Part shown: one piece after another, positions 7,825 to 17,274 of the stretch | How the letters are laid out: every line of letters begins with the position of its first letter | Numbering within the stretch: position 1 is the first letter of the stretch | Source: Nocardioides potassii | GTDB lineage: Bacteria > Actinomycetota > Actinomycetes > Propionibacteriales > Nocardioidaceae | NCBI RefSeq assembly: GCF_021648885.1 | Contig: NZ_JAKJHZ010000006.1 | Location: 186,001-250,000 of the forward strand | DNA: 64,000 nucleotides | Direction: 5' to 3' | Made by a program: the position numbers and the translations under genes | The notes under the pieces: model-generated | Database searches by the model: none | Seen by the model: only the letters and a program-made list of their open reading frames with translations | Told to the model about the DNA's origin: nothing

Positions 7825-9218
7825 GCCTCGTCTCCGAGCTGCGCGCTGTCCCGGTCCTGGCCGGGTTCAACGACGAGCAGCTGGCCGAGATGGCCGCGGC
7901 GGGCGAGACGGTGACGTTCGCGGCCGGCAGCCGCGTGTTCGAGGCAGGGAAGCCGGCCGACGACTGGTGGGCGCTCCTCTCGGGGCGCATCGACCTCGTC
8001 CGGCCGGTCGGCAACGAGGAGGTCGTCATGGCGACCATGGCCAACGTCGGCCAGTGGGCGGGCGGCCTCCAGGCGTGGGACGACAACGGCGTCTACATGG
8101 GCACGGCCAAGGTCATGGAGGAGACGCGGCTCTTCCGCCTGCCGTCCACCGAGCTCGAGCGGCTCGGTCAGCTCTGGTTCCCTTTCGCGGTGCACCTGCT
8201 TCGCGGGCTCATCGCCACGGCCCGGCGGATCGAGAGCGGAGTCCGCGAGCGCGAGGCCCTCGTCGCGCTCGGCACGCTCGCCGCCGGGCTGGCCCACGAG
8301 ATCAACAACCCGGCCGCGGCCGCCGTACGGTCCGTCGGCGCACTCCAGCAGTCCAGCGACGAGGTCTTCGCCTCCCTCCAGCGGTTGGCGAGCGCGGAGA
8401 TCCACGCCGCCGAGTTCGCCGCACTCGACGAGCTGCGCCGTGCGATCGATCCCTCGGCCGCGCCGACCGGCGTCGCACTGGCCGACCTCGAGGAGTCCCT
8501 CACGGATTTGCTCGAGGACCACGACATCGACCAGTCGTGGACGATCGCTCCTGCCCTGGCCGCGGCGGGCGTCACTCCATCGTGGCTCTCGCGGGCTGCA
8601 TCGACCCTGCCGGCTCATGCCCTGCAGCCCGGACTCGAGTGGGTCGCGGCGTCGCTGACGACCACCGCCCTGATCAACGAGGCGCAGGACTCGACCCGCC
8701 GCATCTCCGACCTCGTCTCGGCCGTGAAGTCCTACTCCCAGATGGACCGCGCCGCCCTCCAAGAGGTGCGCGTCGTCGACGGCCTCGAGAGCACCCTGAT
8801 CATGCTCGGCCACAAGCTGCGGGAAGGCGGCATCACCGTCGTGCGTGAGTACGACGACTCCGTCCCCACCATCACCGCCAACCCGGCCGAGCTCAACCAG
8901 GTCTGGACGAACCTCATCGACAACGCCGTCGACGCCATGGCCGGTGGCGGCACGTTGACCGTTCGCACGTACGCCGACGGGCACCACGTCGTCGTCGAGA
9001 TCCGCGACACCGGCCCCGGCATCACCGACGATGTCGCCGCCCACATGTTCGAGCCCTTCTTCACGACCAAGGAGGTCGGGAAGGGGACGGGCCTCGGCCT
9101 CGACATCTCCCGCCGGATCACCGTCGAGCGGCACGGGGGCGAGATCAGGGTGGACTCGGCGCCCGGTACGACAACCGTGCGGGTTTCACTTCAGCGCGAG
9201 CGCTCGGCTCAGCAGTAG
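7821..9218 (+). CDS. Histidine kinase with N-terminal cyclic-nucleotide-binding-like domain
   Basis: A 465-residue soluble kinase. Residues 1-125 have a cNMP-binding/Crp-like beta roll (VLAGFNDEQLAEMA, FEAGKPADDWWALLSGRIDLV) but lack the conserved GE and RxA phosphate-binding residues, so the ligand may differ. His159 in LAHEINNP is the phosphorylation site. A long helical insert follows, then the ATPase domain with NLIDNAVDAM, DTGPGI and KGTGLGLDIS. No membrane helices are present. Coupled by ATGA to the receiver-flavoprotein gene, with which it forms an unusual two-component redox pair. Confidence 0.9.
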   Translation: MSLVSELRAVPVLAGFNDEQLAEMAAAGETVTFAAGSRVFEAGKPADDWWALLSGRIDLVRPVGNEEVVMATMANVGQWAGGLQAWDDNGVYMGTAKVMEETRLFRLPSTELERLGQLWFPFAVHLLRGLIATARRIESGVREREALVALGTLAAGLAHEINNPAAAAVRSVGALQQSSDEVFASLQRLASAEIHAAEFAALDELRRAIDPSAAPTGVALADLEESLTDLLEDHDIDQSWTIAPALAAAGVTPSWLSRAASTLPAHALQPGLEWVAASLTTTALINEAQDSTRRISDLVSAVKSYSQMDRAALQEVRVVDGLESTLIMLGHKLREGGITVVREYDDSVPTITANPAELNQVWTNLIDNAVDAMAGGGTLTVRTYADGHHVVVEIRDTGPGITDDVAAHMFEPFFTTKEVGKGTGLGLDISRRITVERHGGEIRVDSAPGTTTVRVSLQRERSAQQ

Positions 9219-9276
9219 CCCACTCCGCCCACTATGACGCGGTCGAATGGATCGGGAAGCGCCCCTTTCCGCCTAC

Positions 9277-9294
9277 TCCCGACAAGCGTCGGGA
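9277..9294 (+). terminator. Short stem-loop after the kinase gene
   Basis: TCCCGAC, a four-base loop AAGC, and GTCGGGA form a perfect 7-bp hairpin 59 bases after the kinase stop. It lies where core sequence gives way to the accessory region, so it may terminate the two-component operon. Confidence 0.4.
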
Positions 9295-9359
9295 TTCGCG
9301 CCTAGTCTCTTCACCAACGAGACGTACGTGCAAAGAGCGAGCTCACCGGATAGGCGTCC

Positions 9360-12300
9360 TTGACCGAGCAGAGTGGTGGCACCCCAGCCGAAGAATCCGG
9401 CTCTCCGGATGCTCTTCCGCTCAGTTCGGAAGCACCCACGTCGGGCCCCGGCAGCCGCCGCGGAATCTGGACCGCCCAGCGCGAGGAACTCCGCAGTGCG
9501 CTCACAGCACAAAGTGTGCTCTGTGGTCAGTTGTATCGAGAAGCCGTTGACGCTCTGGGGGCACCTGAGCTCGACACCGGCAGGCTGGTCGTTGCTGGTC
9601 ATGCGGTGCGCGAGCTGGTCAACCTGCTCCCGGCGGTCCTCGGAGACGTGAACCTTCCCGAGAGAGTCCGCGATTCCGATCTCCGTGACCATCTCGTGGC
9701 GGAGTGGAACGAGTACAAGGCAGACATCGCTACCGGGGCCGCCGCGCCCGGTCTGATGCCGTCCAAGGTGGCGAATGCCATCGACGCATGGGCTCGGGCG
9801 CAAAGCCAGATCACCAAGAACTCCCAGGCGCGTCGAGCGGCGCTGGTCTTGGGGACGACCGAGACGATCGAGGACAGCAGCGTCAGGGTCGTGATCGGCG
9901 CAGTTGATTCGTTCGAACGACTCCGCCACCCGTCCAAGTCGGACTCCGAGTCGCCCGTGGACCGGGCCGCCTATCGGGACGCCCTGAGCATCATCGAGAA
10001 CGCCATCACCAGTCGGATCCTTGGCTTCTTCGCTGTCAAGGACAGGCTTCAGGATGTGGTTGACGCCGCGAACGTACGCACAGAAGACGGCGTGTGGACG
10101 CAACCGACGGAAACCGACGTGTCCACAGCCCTCGCGCGGATCGGGGGGCTTCAGCACCGCAGGATCTTCTATGACGAGCTCGGGAACCCGGAGTGGATCG
10201 GGCCGCTGGATCGTCTTGCCGCGCTCGAGGCACCGACGGCGCTCGACCCAGACGCCGAGCAACGCTGGCAACCATGGCCCGCCGGGGACTATCTGGTGCG
10301 CATGGCCGAGCACCGATCGGCTGAGGTACGGCAGATCCTTCTCCGGGTCATCGACGCTCAGTCGGCATGGGCCGCCAAGGTCCGCCTCCTCGACGCAGCT
10401 CTTCGGATGCCGGTCGCAGACGCCCGAGGGATGGCATCGGCCATTCAGTCGCATCTGAACGGCGAGCTCGACCCGAATCTCGCCCTCGACGTCGTGACTT
10501 TCCTCGAACAGCTCGCGGGAGCTGGAGAGATACGACCTGCCATGCGCCTCGCCCATACCGTGCTGTGTCCGCGTACTCTGCCAAACGCAGGCGGCCGCGG
10601 CCGCCGAGACGTGCGCGCCGGGATTGATTCGTATTGGTATGCGCAGGCCCTAAAGCGCGTGACGTCTGCCCTCAGTGCAGACCCGCGCCTGCTCGGGACT
10701 GTGTACGCATGGCTGCGTTTGGAACAAGAGCTGAGCGAGTCTTGGGACCCGGACAGGGACTGGGATGCGAGCAGCATCTGGCGACCGTCGATCAGCGACC
10801 ACGAACAGAACTATCGCCACCATGACATTGCAGACGCGCTGGTGGATGCCCTGAGAGATCTGGCGATAAATCAGATGGAGTCCGGAGTCGATCTTGAGCG
10901 GGTGATGGGGACTCTCGAACGCGACAGGATGCCGATCGCGATGCGAATTGCCGTGTATGCACTGTCTGCGCAGGGCGGTCGACAGGACGACGCGCTCAAG
11001 GTAGCGACAGAGCGTGTGCTCGATAGAGACCTACTTCATCATCCCTGGTTCTTTCGCGAGTACACCCAACTCGCGGCAGCCACTCTGCCGCGGCTCAACG
11101 ACGCCGACTATGGACGGTGGGAAGCGCTGGTGGACGAAGGCCCCCAGGTCAGCGCGGAACGGCGTCAGCGGATCGTCGAGCACCGGGCGGAAGGGCAGTC
11201 CGAGGACGACGCGTTTGCTCAGTACGTCACCATGCGCCGCCACGAACTGCTCTCAGCCATCGGCGCCGGGGCGCTACGCGAACGTCTCCTCGAGACTCAC
11301 ACTGCACTCGTTGAAGACCTCGGCGAGTACGAGCACGCAGGCTTTCGGAGCTGGCACTCGATGTCCTATGGCGAAGAGGCTCCACCGATCGGGGTCGAGC
11401 TTGCCGAAATGCCTGCCGCGGACGTCCTCGCCACCGTTCGCAATTGGGAACCCGACAGGACTCAGACCGGGACAAAGGAAGGTCTGGCGGAATCGCTGCA
11501 GGAAGTCGCCGAGGCCAGGCCCGCCGAGTTCAGCGCGCTGGCTCAGCCCTTCATGCAACTGGACGATCCGTATCGGTCTCGGTTCCTAGACGGAATACGC
11601 AAAGCTGCCGAGTCCAATGCGGCCGCCGTCGACTGGGCGTCGTACCTACGCGGCGCCAGAGTACTCGCAAGCACCGTCGCGCGAGAGGAGGACCGAAACA
11701 CCTACTCGTTGCGCCAGGTGTGCAACTCCATCGAGAGTGCCGTGAACGGAGAGCGAACACAGATTCCCGTGGAGTTGCTCTCGGATGCTGCATCGACCGT
11801 CGCGACCTGGATCGACGACCCCGACCCCAACGACGAGGACGCGATCGGTAGCGACCACCTCACTAGGGCGCTCAACACCGTCCGACCCGTTGCAGTTCGC
11901 ACCCTAATCCGCATCGGCAGAGCGGCCAAACTCGCGCACGGTGACGAGTTCGATTCTGAGCCAGTCATCGCTGCGGTCCAAAAGGCACTACATAGCCGAC
12001 TGGTGCCGCGTGATGCGAGCCTGGCTGTCTCATCCGCGTTTGGGGATGGCCTGAGCCTGATGATGTGGATGGACGGGCCGTGGACGAACTCGTGGCTGCC
12101 GAGCGCCATGACGGCGGACACCTGGGGTGATGTTTTTGTCACCACGGCCCTGACGACCAACATGACCAGCACCCAACTGCTGAACGATCTCTGGCCCAGC
12201 ATCGACGCCATTCTCGGTCGCACTTCTACACGCGAATCTGTCGAGATGGGTTGGCGTTCAGATCGGTCCATCGACGAGGTCGTCGGCGATCACCTGATGA

Positions 12301-12905
12301 ACTTGGCTATGTGGGGCTCCGCGTCTCCGTGGCCCGTGCGCACGGAGTCATTTTTCGCGCGCGTCAGCACCGAGGTCGCTGCCTCCGTGCTTGGACAGGT
12401 GGGTTGGCGTCTGATGAACACTGCCGAGCCTTCGCGGGAACTCGTCGAGCGCGCCGAAGCGATTTGGGACGCTCGACAGGATGCCGTCGATCGCGGCGAC
12501 GCAGACGCCGGACAACTATCCCAGTTCTACTGGTGGGTCCACAGCAACAAGTTTCCCGTCACTTGGTGGCTCCCCCGTCTCACTCGGGTAGCCGACCAGA
12601 TCGACTTCGACGGCCGCAGCTTCATCGGCGAGCACATCGAGGAAGCCGCACACACTCACGCCGGGGACGCAGTGGCCCTCATGGCCCGACTCCTCCGAAG
12701 CGACGAAACTCGGACGCTGGCACGCCACGGTCTTGTCACCTCGGCTCCAACGGTCATCGCGCTCGGGCTGCGTTCTGGCGATGAAGCAATCGGACGCTCG
12801 GCGCGGGAGTTGATGGACCTTCTGGGCGAACAGGGCATCGTCGACATGGACGAACAGGTGTCAAGGGCCTCCCGGGAACTCGACGTCTCGAACGAGTCAA
12901 GCTGA
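9360..12905 (+). CDS. Large orphan alpha-helical protein (1181 aa)
   Basis: A very long soluble protein that I do not recognise. It is rich in alternating acidic/basic and leucine-rich helices, consistent with an alpha-solenoid, for example around DAAVRELVNLLP-like and PVADARGMASAIQSHLNGEL segments. There is no P-loop, no signal peptide and no clear membrane helix; the Trp-rich C-terminal third contains QFYWWVHSNKFPVTWWLPRL. The start is a TTG with a poor ribosome-binding site, so the first residues are uncertain. Base composition is more relaxed than in flanking core genes. It precedes a HEPN-like gene in an accessory region, so a defence or stress-sensor scaffold is possible, but this is only context. 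Confidence 0.75.
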   Translation: MTEQSGGTPAEESGSPDALPLSSEAPTSGPGSRRGIWTAQREELRSALTAQSVLCGQLYREAVDALGAPELDTGRLVVAGHAVRELVNLLPAVLGDVNLPERVRDSDLRDHLVAEWNEYKADIATGAAAPGLMPSKVANAIDAWARAQSQITKNSQARRAALVLGTTETIEDSSVRVVIGAVDSFERLRHPSKSDSESPVDRAAYRDALSIIENAITSRILGFFAVKDRLQDVVDAANVRTEDGVWTQPTETDVSTALARIGGLQHRRIFYDELGNPEWIGPLDRLAALEAPTALDPDAEQRWQPWPAGDYLVRMAEHRSAEVRQILLRVIDAQSAWAAKVRLLDAALRMPVADARGMASAIQSHLNGELDPNLALDVVTFLEQLAGAGEIRPAMRLAHTVLCPRTLPNAGGRGRRDVRAGIDSYWYAQALKRVTSALSADPRLLGTVYAWLRLEQELSESWDPDRDWDASSIWRPSISDHEQNYRHHDIADALVDALRDLAINQMESGVDLERVMGTLERDRMPIAMRIAVYALSAQGGRQDDALKVATERVLDRDLLHHPWFFREYTQLAAATLPRLNDADYGRWEALVDEGPQVSAERRQRIVEHRAEGQSEDDAFAQYVTMRRHELLSAIGAGALRERLLETHTALVEDLGEYEHAGFRSWHSMSYGEEAPPIGVELAEMPAADVLATVRNWEPDRTQTGTKEGLAESLQEVAEARPAEFSALAQPFMQLDDPYRSRFLDGIRKAAESNAAAVDWASYLRGARVLASTVAREEDRNTYSLRQVCNSIESAVNGERTQIPVELLSDAASTVATWIDDPDPNDEDAIGSDHLTRALNTVRPVAVRTLIRIGRAAKLAHGDEFDSEPVIAAVQKALHSRLVPRDASLAVSSAFGDGLSLMMWMDGPWTNSWLPSAMTADTWGDVFVTTALTTNMTSTQLLNDLWPSIDAILGRTSTRESVEMGWRSDRSIDEVVGDHLMNLAMWGSASPWPVRTESFFARVSTEVAASVLGQVGWRLMNTAEPSRELVERAEAIWDARQDAVDRGDADAGQLSQFYWWVHSNKFPVTWWLPRLTRVADQIDFDGRSFIGEHIEEAAHTHAGDAVALMARLLRSDETRTLARHGLVTSAPTVIALGLRSGDEAIGRSARELMDLLGEQGIVDMDEQVSRASRELDVSNESS

Positions 12906-13013
12906 CATCTATCGCCACGCATCCATCGGCCAGCCCTGCCGGCAGAGCATCCATTTACGCGGGCCGTGAGCCGCAGAGCGCGGGGCGGCGTGGGCGCTGC
13001 GACCATACAAGGC

Positions 13014-13904
13014 ATGGACGACGAGGACACCGAGCGCCCAGATGAGGTGACCGACGACGTTCGCGAGCGCATGGTCGCGGACATCTACGCTCGTTGGGTC
13101 AACCTGGTCCTGCTGGCACGGATGGGCAACGGCACGTGGCGGCAGACCGACCGACTGGTGCGCTTCGAGTTGGTCTTCCCTCTCGACAATGACGCCGACG
13201 TTCGCGTTCGAATCAACGACGAGGACGGCTTGTGGAGTCAACCGCGTGCGGCTCGATCGTTCACGGAAGGTCACGTCCTTGAACCCGATGACCTAGTCGT
13301 CGAGTTGCTTGAACCTTCCGATGTGCGGTCTGAGCGGTACATCCTCGCTCAGTTCGACGGAGAGCACTGGCAACTCGAGATTAACCTCAACGTTGCTCAT
13401 CCGCGCCGCCTGGAACACCTCGCTGCTGCCCTGGAGTTCAGAGACGCAGCCCTAGGAGCGCTTGAGAGTTCAGCCTTTCACGCCTTCTACGAGAACGCGT
13501 TCCATGCCGCTGAACACCTGGCCCAGGCCGAGTTGCTCAGCTATGGGCCAACGGTCGACGAGATTGCGAACGCCAAGACTCACGGACGAGTTAGAAGCAC
13601 CTATCAGCTGTGGGCACGACTGGACAACACGGATCCGAGATTCGCGACGCTGCTAACAGAGCTAAGTGAAGCAAGATCGGGACTGACGTATCTGCGAGGA
13701 AACCGTGACAGGGACCGTGCGGCCGCTGAAGGGCGCGCCGCGGTTCTCAACGAAATGTTCGAGTGGGTTCGTGGCCTCGTCGAAGACGGAACGGGACCAA
13801 AGGTGATTCGAATGATCGCTACCGCCGACATCGAAGCCGGCCAACTCCTCGGGAAAGCGGACCTGGCGCTCAAGCTGGAGCGGAGCGACCGGTCAGACCC
13901 CTAA
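13014..13904 (+). CDS. HEPN-domain-like protein (296 aa)
   Basis: The first half is mixed and acidic, with beta-like segments (LVRFELVFPLD, DADVRVRIND). The second half, about residues 140-255, resembles a HEPN helical domain: FHAFYENAFHAAEHLAQAEL, then AKTHGRVRSTYQLWARL, then LLTELSEARSGLTYLRG, matching the KTHxGVIxxF and ExRxxADY signatures of that superfamily. Many HEPN proteins are RNases in toxin or defence systems; a clear RX4-6H catalytic motif is not evident here. The ATG at 13014 is preferred; a GTG at 12966 is in frame. It follows the 1181-residue gene on the same strand. Confidence 0.65.
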   Translation: MDDEDTERPDEVTDDVRERMVADIYARWVNLVLLARMGNGTWRQTDRLVRFELVFPLDNDADVRVRINDEDGLWSQPRAARSFTEGHVLEPDDLVVELLEPSDVRSERYILAQFDGEHWQLEINLNVAHPRRLEHLAAALEFRDAALGALESSAFHAFYENAFHAAEHLAQAELLSYGPTVDEIANAKTHGRVRSTYQLWARLDNTDPRFATLLTELSEARSGLTYLRGNRDRDRAAAEGRAAVLNEMFEWVRGLVEDGTGPKVIRMIATADIEAGQLLGKADLALKLERSDRSDP

Positions 13905-13980
13905 CGCCCGACGGAGACAGAACACTTGCATGCTGGAGGGCATGCGCGTCAGTCCGCCGCGTTCAGTCTTGCGGGATGAC

Positions 13981-14490
13981 CTATCGAGGTCGTTCGTCCC
14001 TGGAGCGGCCGGCCGAACGTGCATGCAAGGCAACCGGGGCCCGAAGATCAGCTGCCCGTCGCGTGAGGCCAACGAGGCTCCTCACAAGTCGCCCACCAGA
14101 CTCATCAGTTAGAAGCGCTAGTTCCTCGTTGCGTGCAGTGCGCAACAGCCAAGGGTGGCTGTCGAGGGTTGTCTCGGGATCCATCACGAATGCGCCATGC
14201 GCAAGACGATGTCGTTCCTCGCGCAACTCGAGGGAGTCGTCTAAGAGCGTCTGAACGGCCTTCGCCAGTTCTCCGTTCAGCAAAGTGATGGCCCGTTCGC
14301 ACAACTTCACGGCCTGGCCAGGCTTACCCGCGACCAGGGTCCAGTCTTCGGTCCATGCTTCACCAGTAGCTGCTGCTCGTCCGACCTGCCCCATTTGAAT
14401 GTCGAGCACAGCGAAATTCGATGAGACCCGGCCGAGCCAGAGATAGTGATCGTCGGGCGGCCGAGGTGCGCCGCCAGAAGTCGTCGTCAT
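13981..14490 (-). CDS. Small helical protein with RxxRHxxAHG (HEPN-like) motif
   Basis: A 169-residue helical protein. The central segment LREERHRLAHGAFV matches the RX4-6H-type motif common in HEPN and related helical proteins of accessory regions. It starts MTTTSGGAPRPPDDHYLWLG and has no signal peptide or membrane helix. It converges on the HEPN-like gene, 76 bases away. Function is unknown; an RNase-type toxin or effector is a guess. A further in-frame upstream extension to 14595 is possible but looks low-complexity. Confidence 0.55.
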   Translation of the reverse strand: MTTTSGGAPRPPDDHYLWLGRVSSNFAVLDIQMGQVGRAAATGEAWTEDWTLVAGKPGQAVKLCERAITLLNGELAKAVQTLLDDSLELREERHRLAHGAFVMDPETTLDSHPWLLRTARNEELALLTDESGGRLVRSLVGLTRRAADLRAPVALHARSAGRSRDERPR

Positions 14491-15024
14491 GATGCAACTC
14501 TTCCCCGCCTCGATTCGATGCGCAAACGGTTTGGCCGACGATTGGGAGTTGGTCCCGGTGCCCCATTCCGCCGCCTTCGCCCGCCTGCCGAACACCGCAA
14601 CGGAAGTCCTCGAGGCGGGGCTTTGGCCCAGCCGCTTGGATTGACGGCCAGGCTCACCCGCTTCGGGCCGGAGTCGAGTAGAGCAGTGCGTAGGGCACTC
14701 CGGCGCCGCGCATCAGGAGCAGGTCGGACAGGGCGCAGCCGTTCATCACGAGAAGCAGGAATGGCGACGATTCAGGCCCGGGGCCACCAATTAGGCCGCA
14801 GGGGGCGCCTTGCGAGTGCGACAAGGGCCTGCACACCACGCCGGAACTGCTGACGTCGGATGCTTGGATGCGCTGATCGCAGCCTTACCTCGCAACAAGT
14901 CAACGAACGACGCAGGTTTGCAGTAGCCGTCCCACCTGCTGGTTCTTTTCGCCGTTTGGCCACCTTCGGCGCTGAGTCGTGTCGAGAATGACCGCCGAAC
15001 ACCTGAGTAAGAGGGGAGGCCAGG
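14491..15024. other. 534-bp intergenic region upstream of the ATP-grasp/decarboxylase operon
   Basis: I see no convincing gene here. A 30-codon frame at 14761-14853 and a minus-strand frame at 14654-14839 (with a hydrophobic LLLVMNGCALSDLLLM stretch) both lack a properly placed ribosome-binding site. The right end carries GAGGGGAGG at 15011-15019, the ribosome-binding site of the operon. The operon promoter probably lies within this stretch, but no confident -35/-10 pair is visible. Confidence 0.4.
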
Positions 15025-17274
15025 TTGTTGTTCACGGGGGCTGTGGTGGTGACGGGTGCCCACTCGGGAATCAACCCGTCGCCGGGGTTGGGAACAGCGC
15101 GCTCCCTACGTGAGGCGTTTCCCGACGCACACATAACTGCCGTCGACTACTCAGTCCGCTCGACCGGTCTTGCACACGATGTATTCGACGAACGCGTGGT
15201 GCTGCCGCCCTGGCGCGAGGTCGACCTCAACACAGGCCGACAATCTCTTCTTGATCTGGTCACCGAGCGCCAAGGGCTGCTGATCTCAGGGCTGGACCTC
15301 GAAGCCTCTGTTCTCAGCGTCCTGGCATCCCCGTCCATCCTGGTGCCCCCAGTAGACGCGCTCAATCGTGTGTCCAAAGGAAGCGCCGGGCAGGCAGCTG
15401 AACTACTGGAGCTGCAGTATCCGGTCACAATGGCGGTGGCGTCTCTTGCCGATGCTTTCGACTTCTGCGAGACACACGGATGGCGGGCTTGGGCCAAGGG
15501 CGAGCGCTATGAAGCGGTACCCGTAACACATCCCGGCGCCCTCGCCCACGCGCTCGACCGCATCACCAAGACGTGGGGCGGCACGCCACTGCTGCAAGCA
15601 GACGTGGCGGGAGCCGAGGAGTCCATCTGCTTCGCCGCTCATGACGGACGGCTGCTTGGCGCGTGCGCGATGCGCAAGACCAGCATGACGCCCGAGGGAA
15701 AGACGTGGTCGGGGCGGGTCACGGAACTGTCCGAAGCCGACGAGAAGAGCCTTCGCACATTCGTGGCTGAGACCAGGTGGACGGGAGGCGGCGAGCTGGA
15801 ACTGGTGCGTGAAGCACGAACCGATGAACGCTTCCTCATCGACCTGAACCCTAGGTTCCCAGCCTGGGTGCACGGCGCGACGCTCGCAGGCTTCAACCTG
15901 CCGGCGCGTCTCGTCGCCGCGGCCAGCGGGTCGACTGCGCCGACCGAGTCAAGTAGTGGAAACCCCGAGTTCGTCCGCGTTGTGCTCGAACTACCAGCCG
16001 TCCACTCCTATCCGGTGCAGGGCTTCGGAATGCCGTCCCAACTCGCCGCAGGCCTCAAGGGCCACCCGTCCGGAATGCCTGATCTGTCTCGCGCAGTCAG
16101 CGGCGAGCGCCCGCCCGCCCGGTCCTCAACGGTCGCGAGCCATCACCCTGCGGTGGATGAACTGCAAACGCTGGCTATGGCAGACCTCATGACGCCGGTG
16201 CGGCTTGCCCTTCCCCGGGTTGTCGAGCAACGCCTTGCACAACTCAACAACTTGCGCCTGCAGATCGCCGCCAGTTCGGGATTGCCCGTGACGTGCGCCT
16301 ACTCGATCAAGACCGACCCTTCGCCCGACATCTTGAGTGCCATGCACGCCTCGGGGTTGAAGGCGGAGGCGATCTCAATGGCCGAGGTGCAACGTGCTCT
16401 CGGGGCGGGCTTTACCCCGTCGGACATCGTCCTCAACGGACCCGGGAAGTGGTGGCCCCGTCCTGTCGATTCTCGACTGGCACTACGCGCACTGTTCGCA
16501 GACTCCACGTCTGACCTGAAGCGGTGCCTCAGGGTCAGCGCAGATGGTGACCTTCAGCCGAACCTGGTGGGCCTCAGGGTTGCCGCCCCGAAGGTCACGT
16601 CGCGATTCGGCATCCGGCTGCATGACCGGCGTCAGTTCGCAAGTACGGCATCGCTGTTGGCCGCCAGCCATCTGGAGAGCTTTGGGGCGCACATGCACGT
16701 CGCAGCCAGCGCCATCGGCTTCACTGAGTGGCTCGCGAACGCCCGGTTCGCCATCGACTTGGCCGCGATGCTCGCGGACACAGTAGGCATCCCGGTCAAA
16801 GCCTTCGACTTCGGCGGCGGGTGGCCGGCCGCCATGACGCGATTCGACACACCTGCATTGAGGGAGACGTGGACCGAAGCCGCCGGCTACGCGCGCAGCA
16901 AGCTGCCTGATCTTGAGGAGGTGCTCTTCGAACCCGGGAAGGCGTTGGTGCAGCCGGCGCAGCTGCTGCTAACGCGGGTTCTCGAGCTTAGGGACTCTCC
17001 CGACGACGACCTTGCCGCAGTGGTGGATGCGTCGGTGGCGGATTTGGCAGACCTGACTCGGGTGGCTCGCACTGTCGTCGCGTTCGACGACCAGTACCAG
17101 ACGTGGAACGTGCTGCCGGACGGAGACGACCTCATCTACGGACGCATCTGCATGGAGCACGACATCTTGCGGCGAGGCGTCGCCATACCGGACACCGCCG
17201 AACCCGGAACTCTCCTAGCGTTCCTGGACGCGGGAGCCTACGAATCGAGCATGGCTTATGCCTTCGGCAGCTGA
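15025..17274 (+). CDS. ATP-grasp ligase fused to PLP-dependent (DAP/ornithine decarboxylase-like) decarboxylase
   Basis: A 749-residue fusion. Residues 1-320 look like an ATP-grasp enzyme with an N-terminal VVVTGAHSG...PGLGTARSL pre-domain and the metal/ATP motif DLNPRFP at 273-279. Residues 390-749 are a fold-type III PLP decarboxylase: Lys429 in AYSIKTD (Schiff base), SRFGI, His556/His558 in AHMHVAAS, FDFGGGWP near 596, EPGK near 636, and CMEHD at 709-713 plus DAGAYE near the end, matching the catalytic Cys and Asp of diaminopimelate decarboxylase. Such a pair could ligate an amino acid and then decarboxylate it, as BtrJ and BtrK do in butirosin assembly. TTG start, GAGGGGAGG five bases upstream. 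It overlaps the next gene by 17 bases. Confidence 0.85.
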   Translation: MLFTGAVVVTGAHSGINPSPGLGTARSLREAFPDAHITAVDYSVRSTGLAHDVFDERVVLPPWREVDLNTGRQSLLDLVTERQGLLISGLDLEASVLSVLASPSILVPPVDALNRVSKGSAGQAAELLELQYPVTMAVASLADAFDFCETHGWRAWAKGERYEAVPVTHPGALAHALDRITKTWGGTPLLQADVAGAEESICFAAHDGRLLGACAMRKTSMTPEGKTWSGRVTELSEADEKSLRTFVAETRWTGGGELELVREARTDERFLIDLNPRFPAWVHGATLAGFNLPARLVAAASGSTAPTESSSGNPEFVRVVLELPAVHSYPVQGFGMPSQLAAGLKGHPSGMPDLSRAVSGERPPARSSTVASHHPAVDELQTLAMADLMTPVRLALPRVVEQRLAQLNNLRLQIAASSGLPVTCAYSIKTDPSPDILSAMHASGLKAEAISMAEVQRALGAGFTPSDIVLNGPGKWWPRPVDSRLALRALFADSTSDLKRCLRVSADGDLQPNLVGLRVAAPKVTSRFGIRLHDRRQFASTASLLAASHLESFGAHMHVAASAIGFTEWLANARFAIDLAAMLADTVGIPVKAFDFGGGWPAAMTRFDTPALRETWTEAAGYARSKLPDLEEVLFEPGKALVQPAQLLLTRVLELRDSPDDDLAAVVDASVADLADLTRVARTVVAFDDQYQTWNVLPDGDDLIYGRICMEHDILRRGVAIPDTAEPGTLLAFLDAGAYESSMAYAFGS

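Noticed and set aside
14654..14839. Minus-strand frame with a hydrophobic stretch, MNGCALSDLLLMRGAG
   Set aside because: No ribosome-binding site and no family match; it lies in an intergenic region with several equally long chance frames.
14761..14853. Possible 30-residue precursor peptide before the ATP-grasp operon
   Set aside because: The AGGA-like sequence touches the ATG with no spacing, the product is arginine-rich with no core-peptide pattern, and it does not recur.
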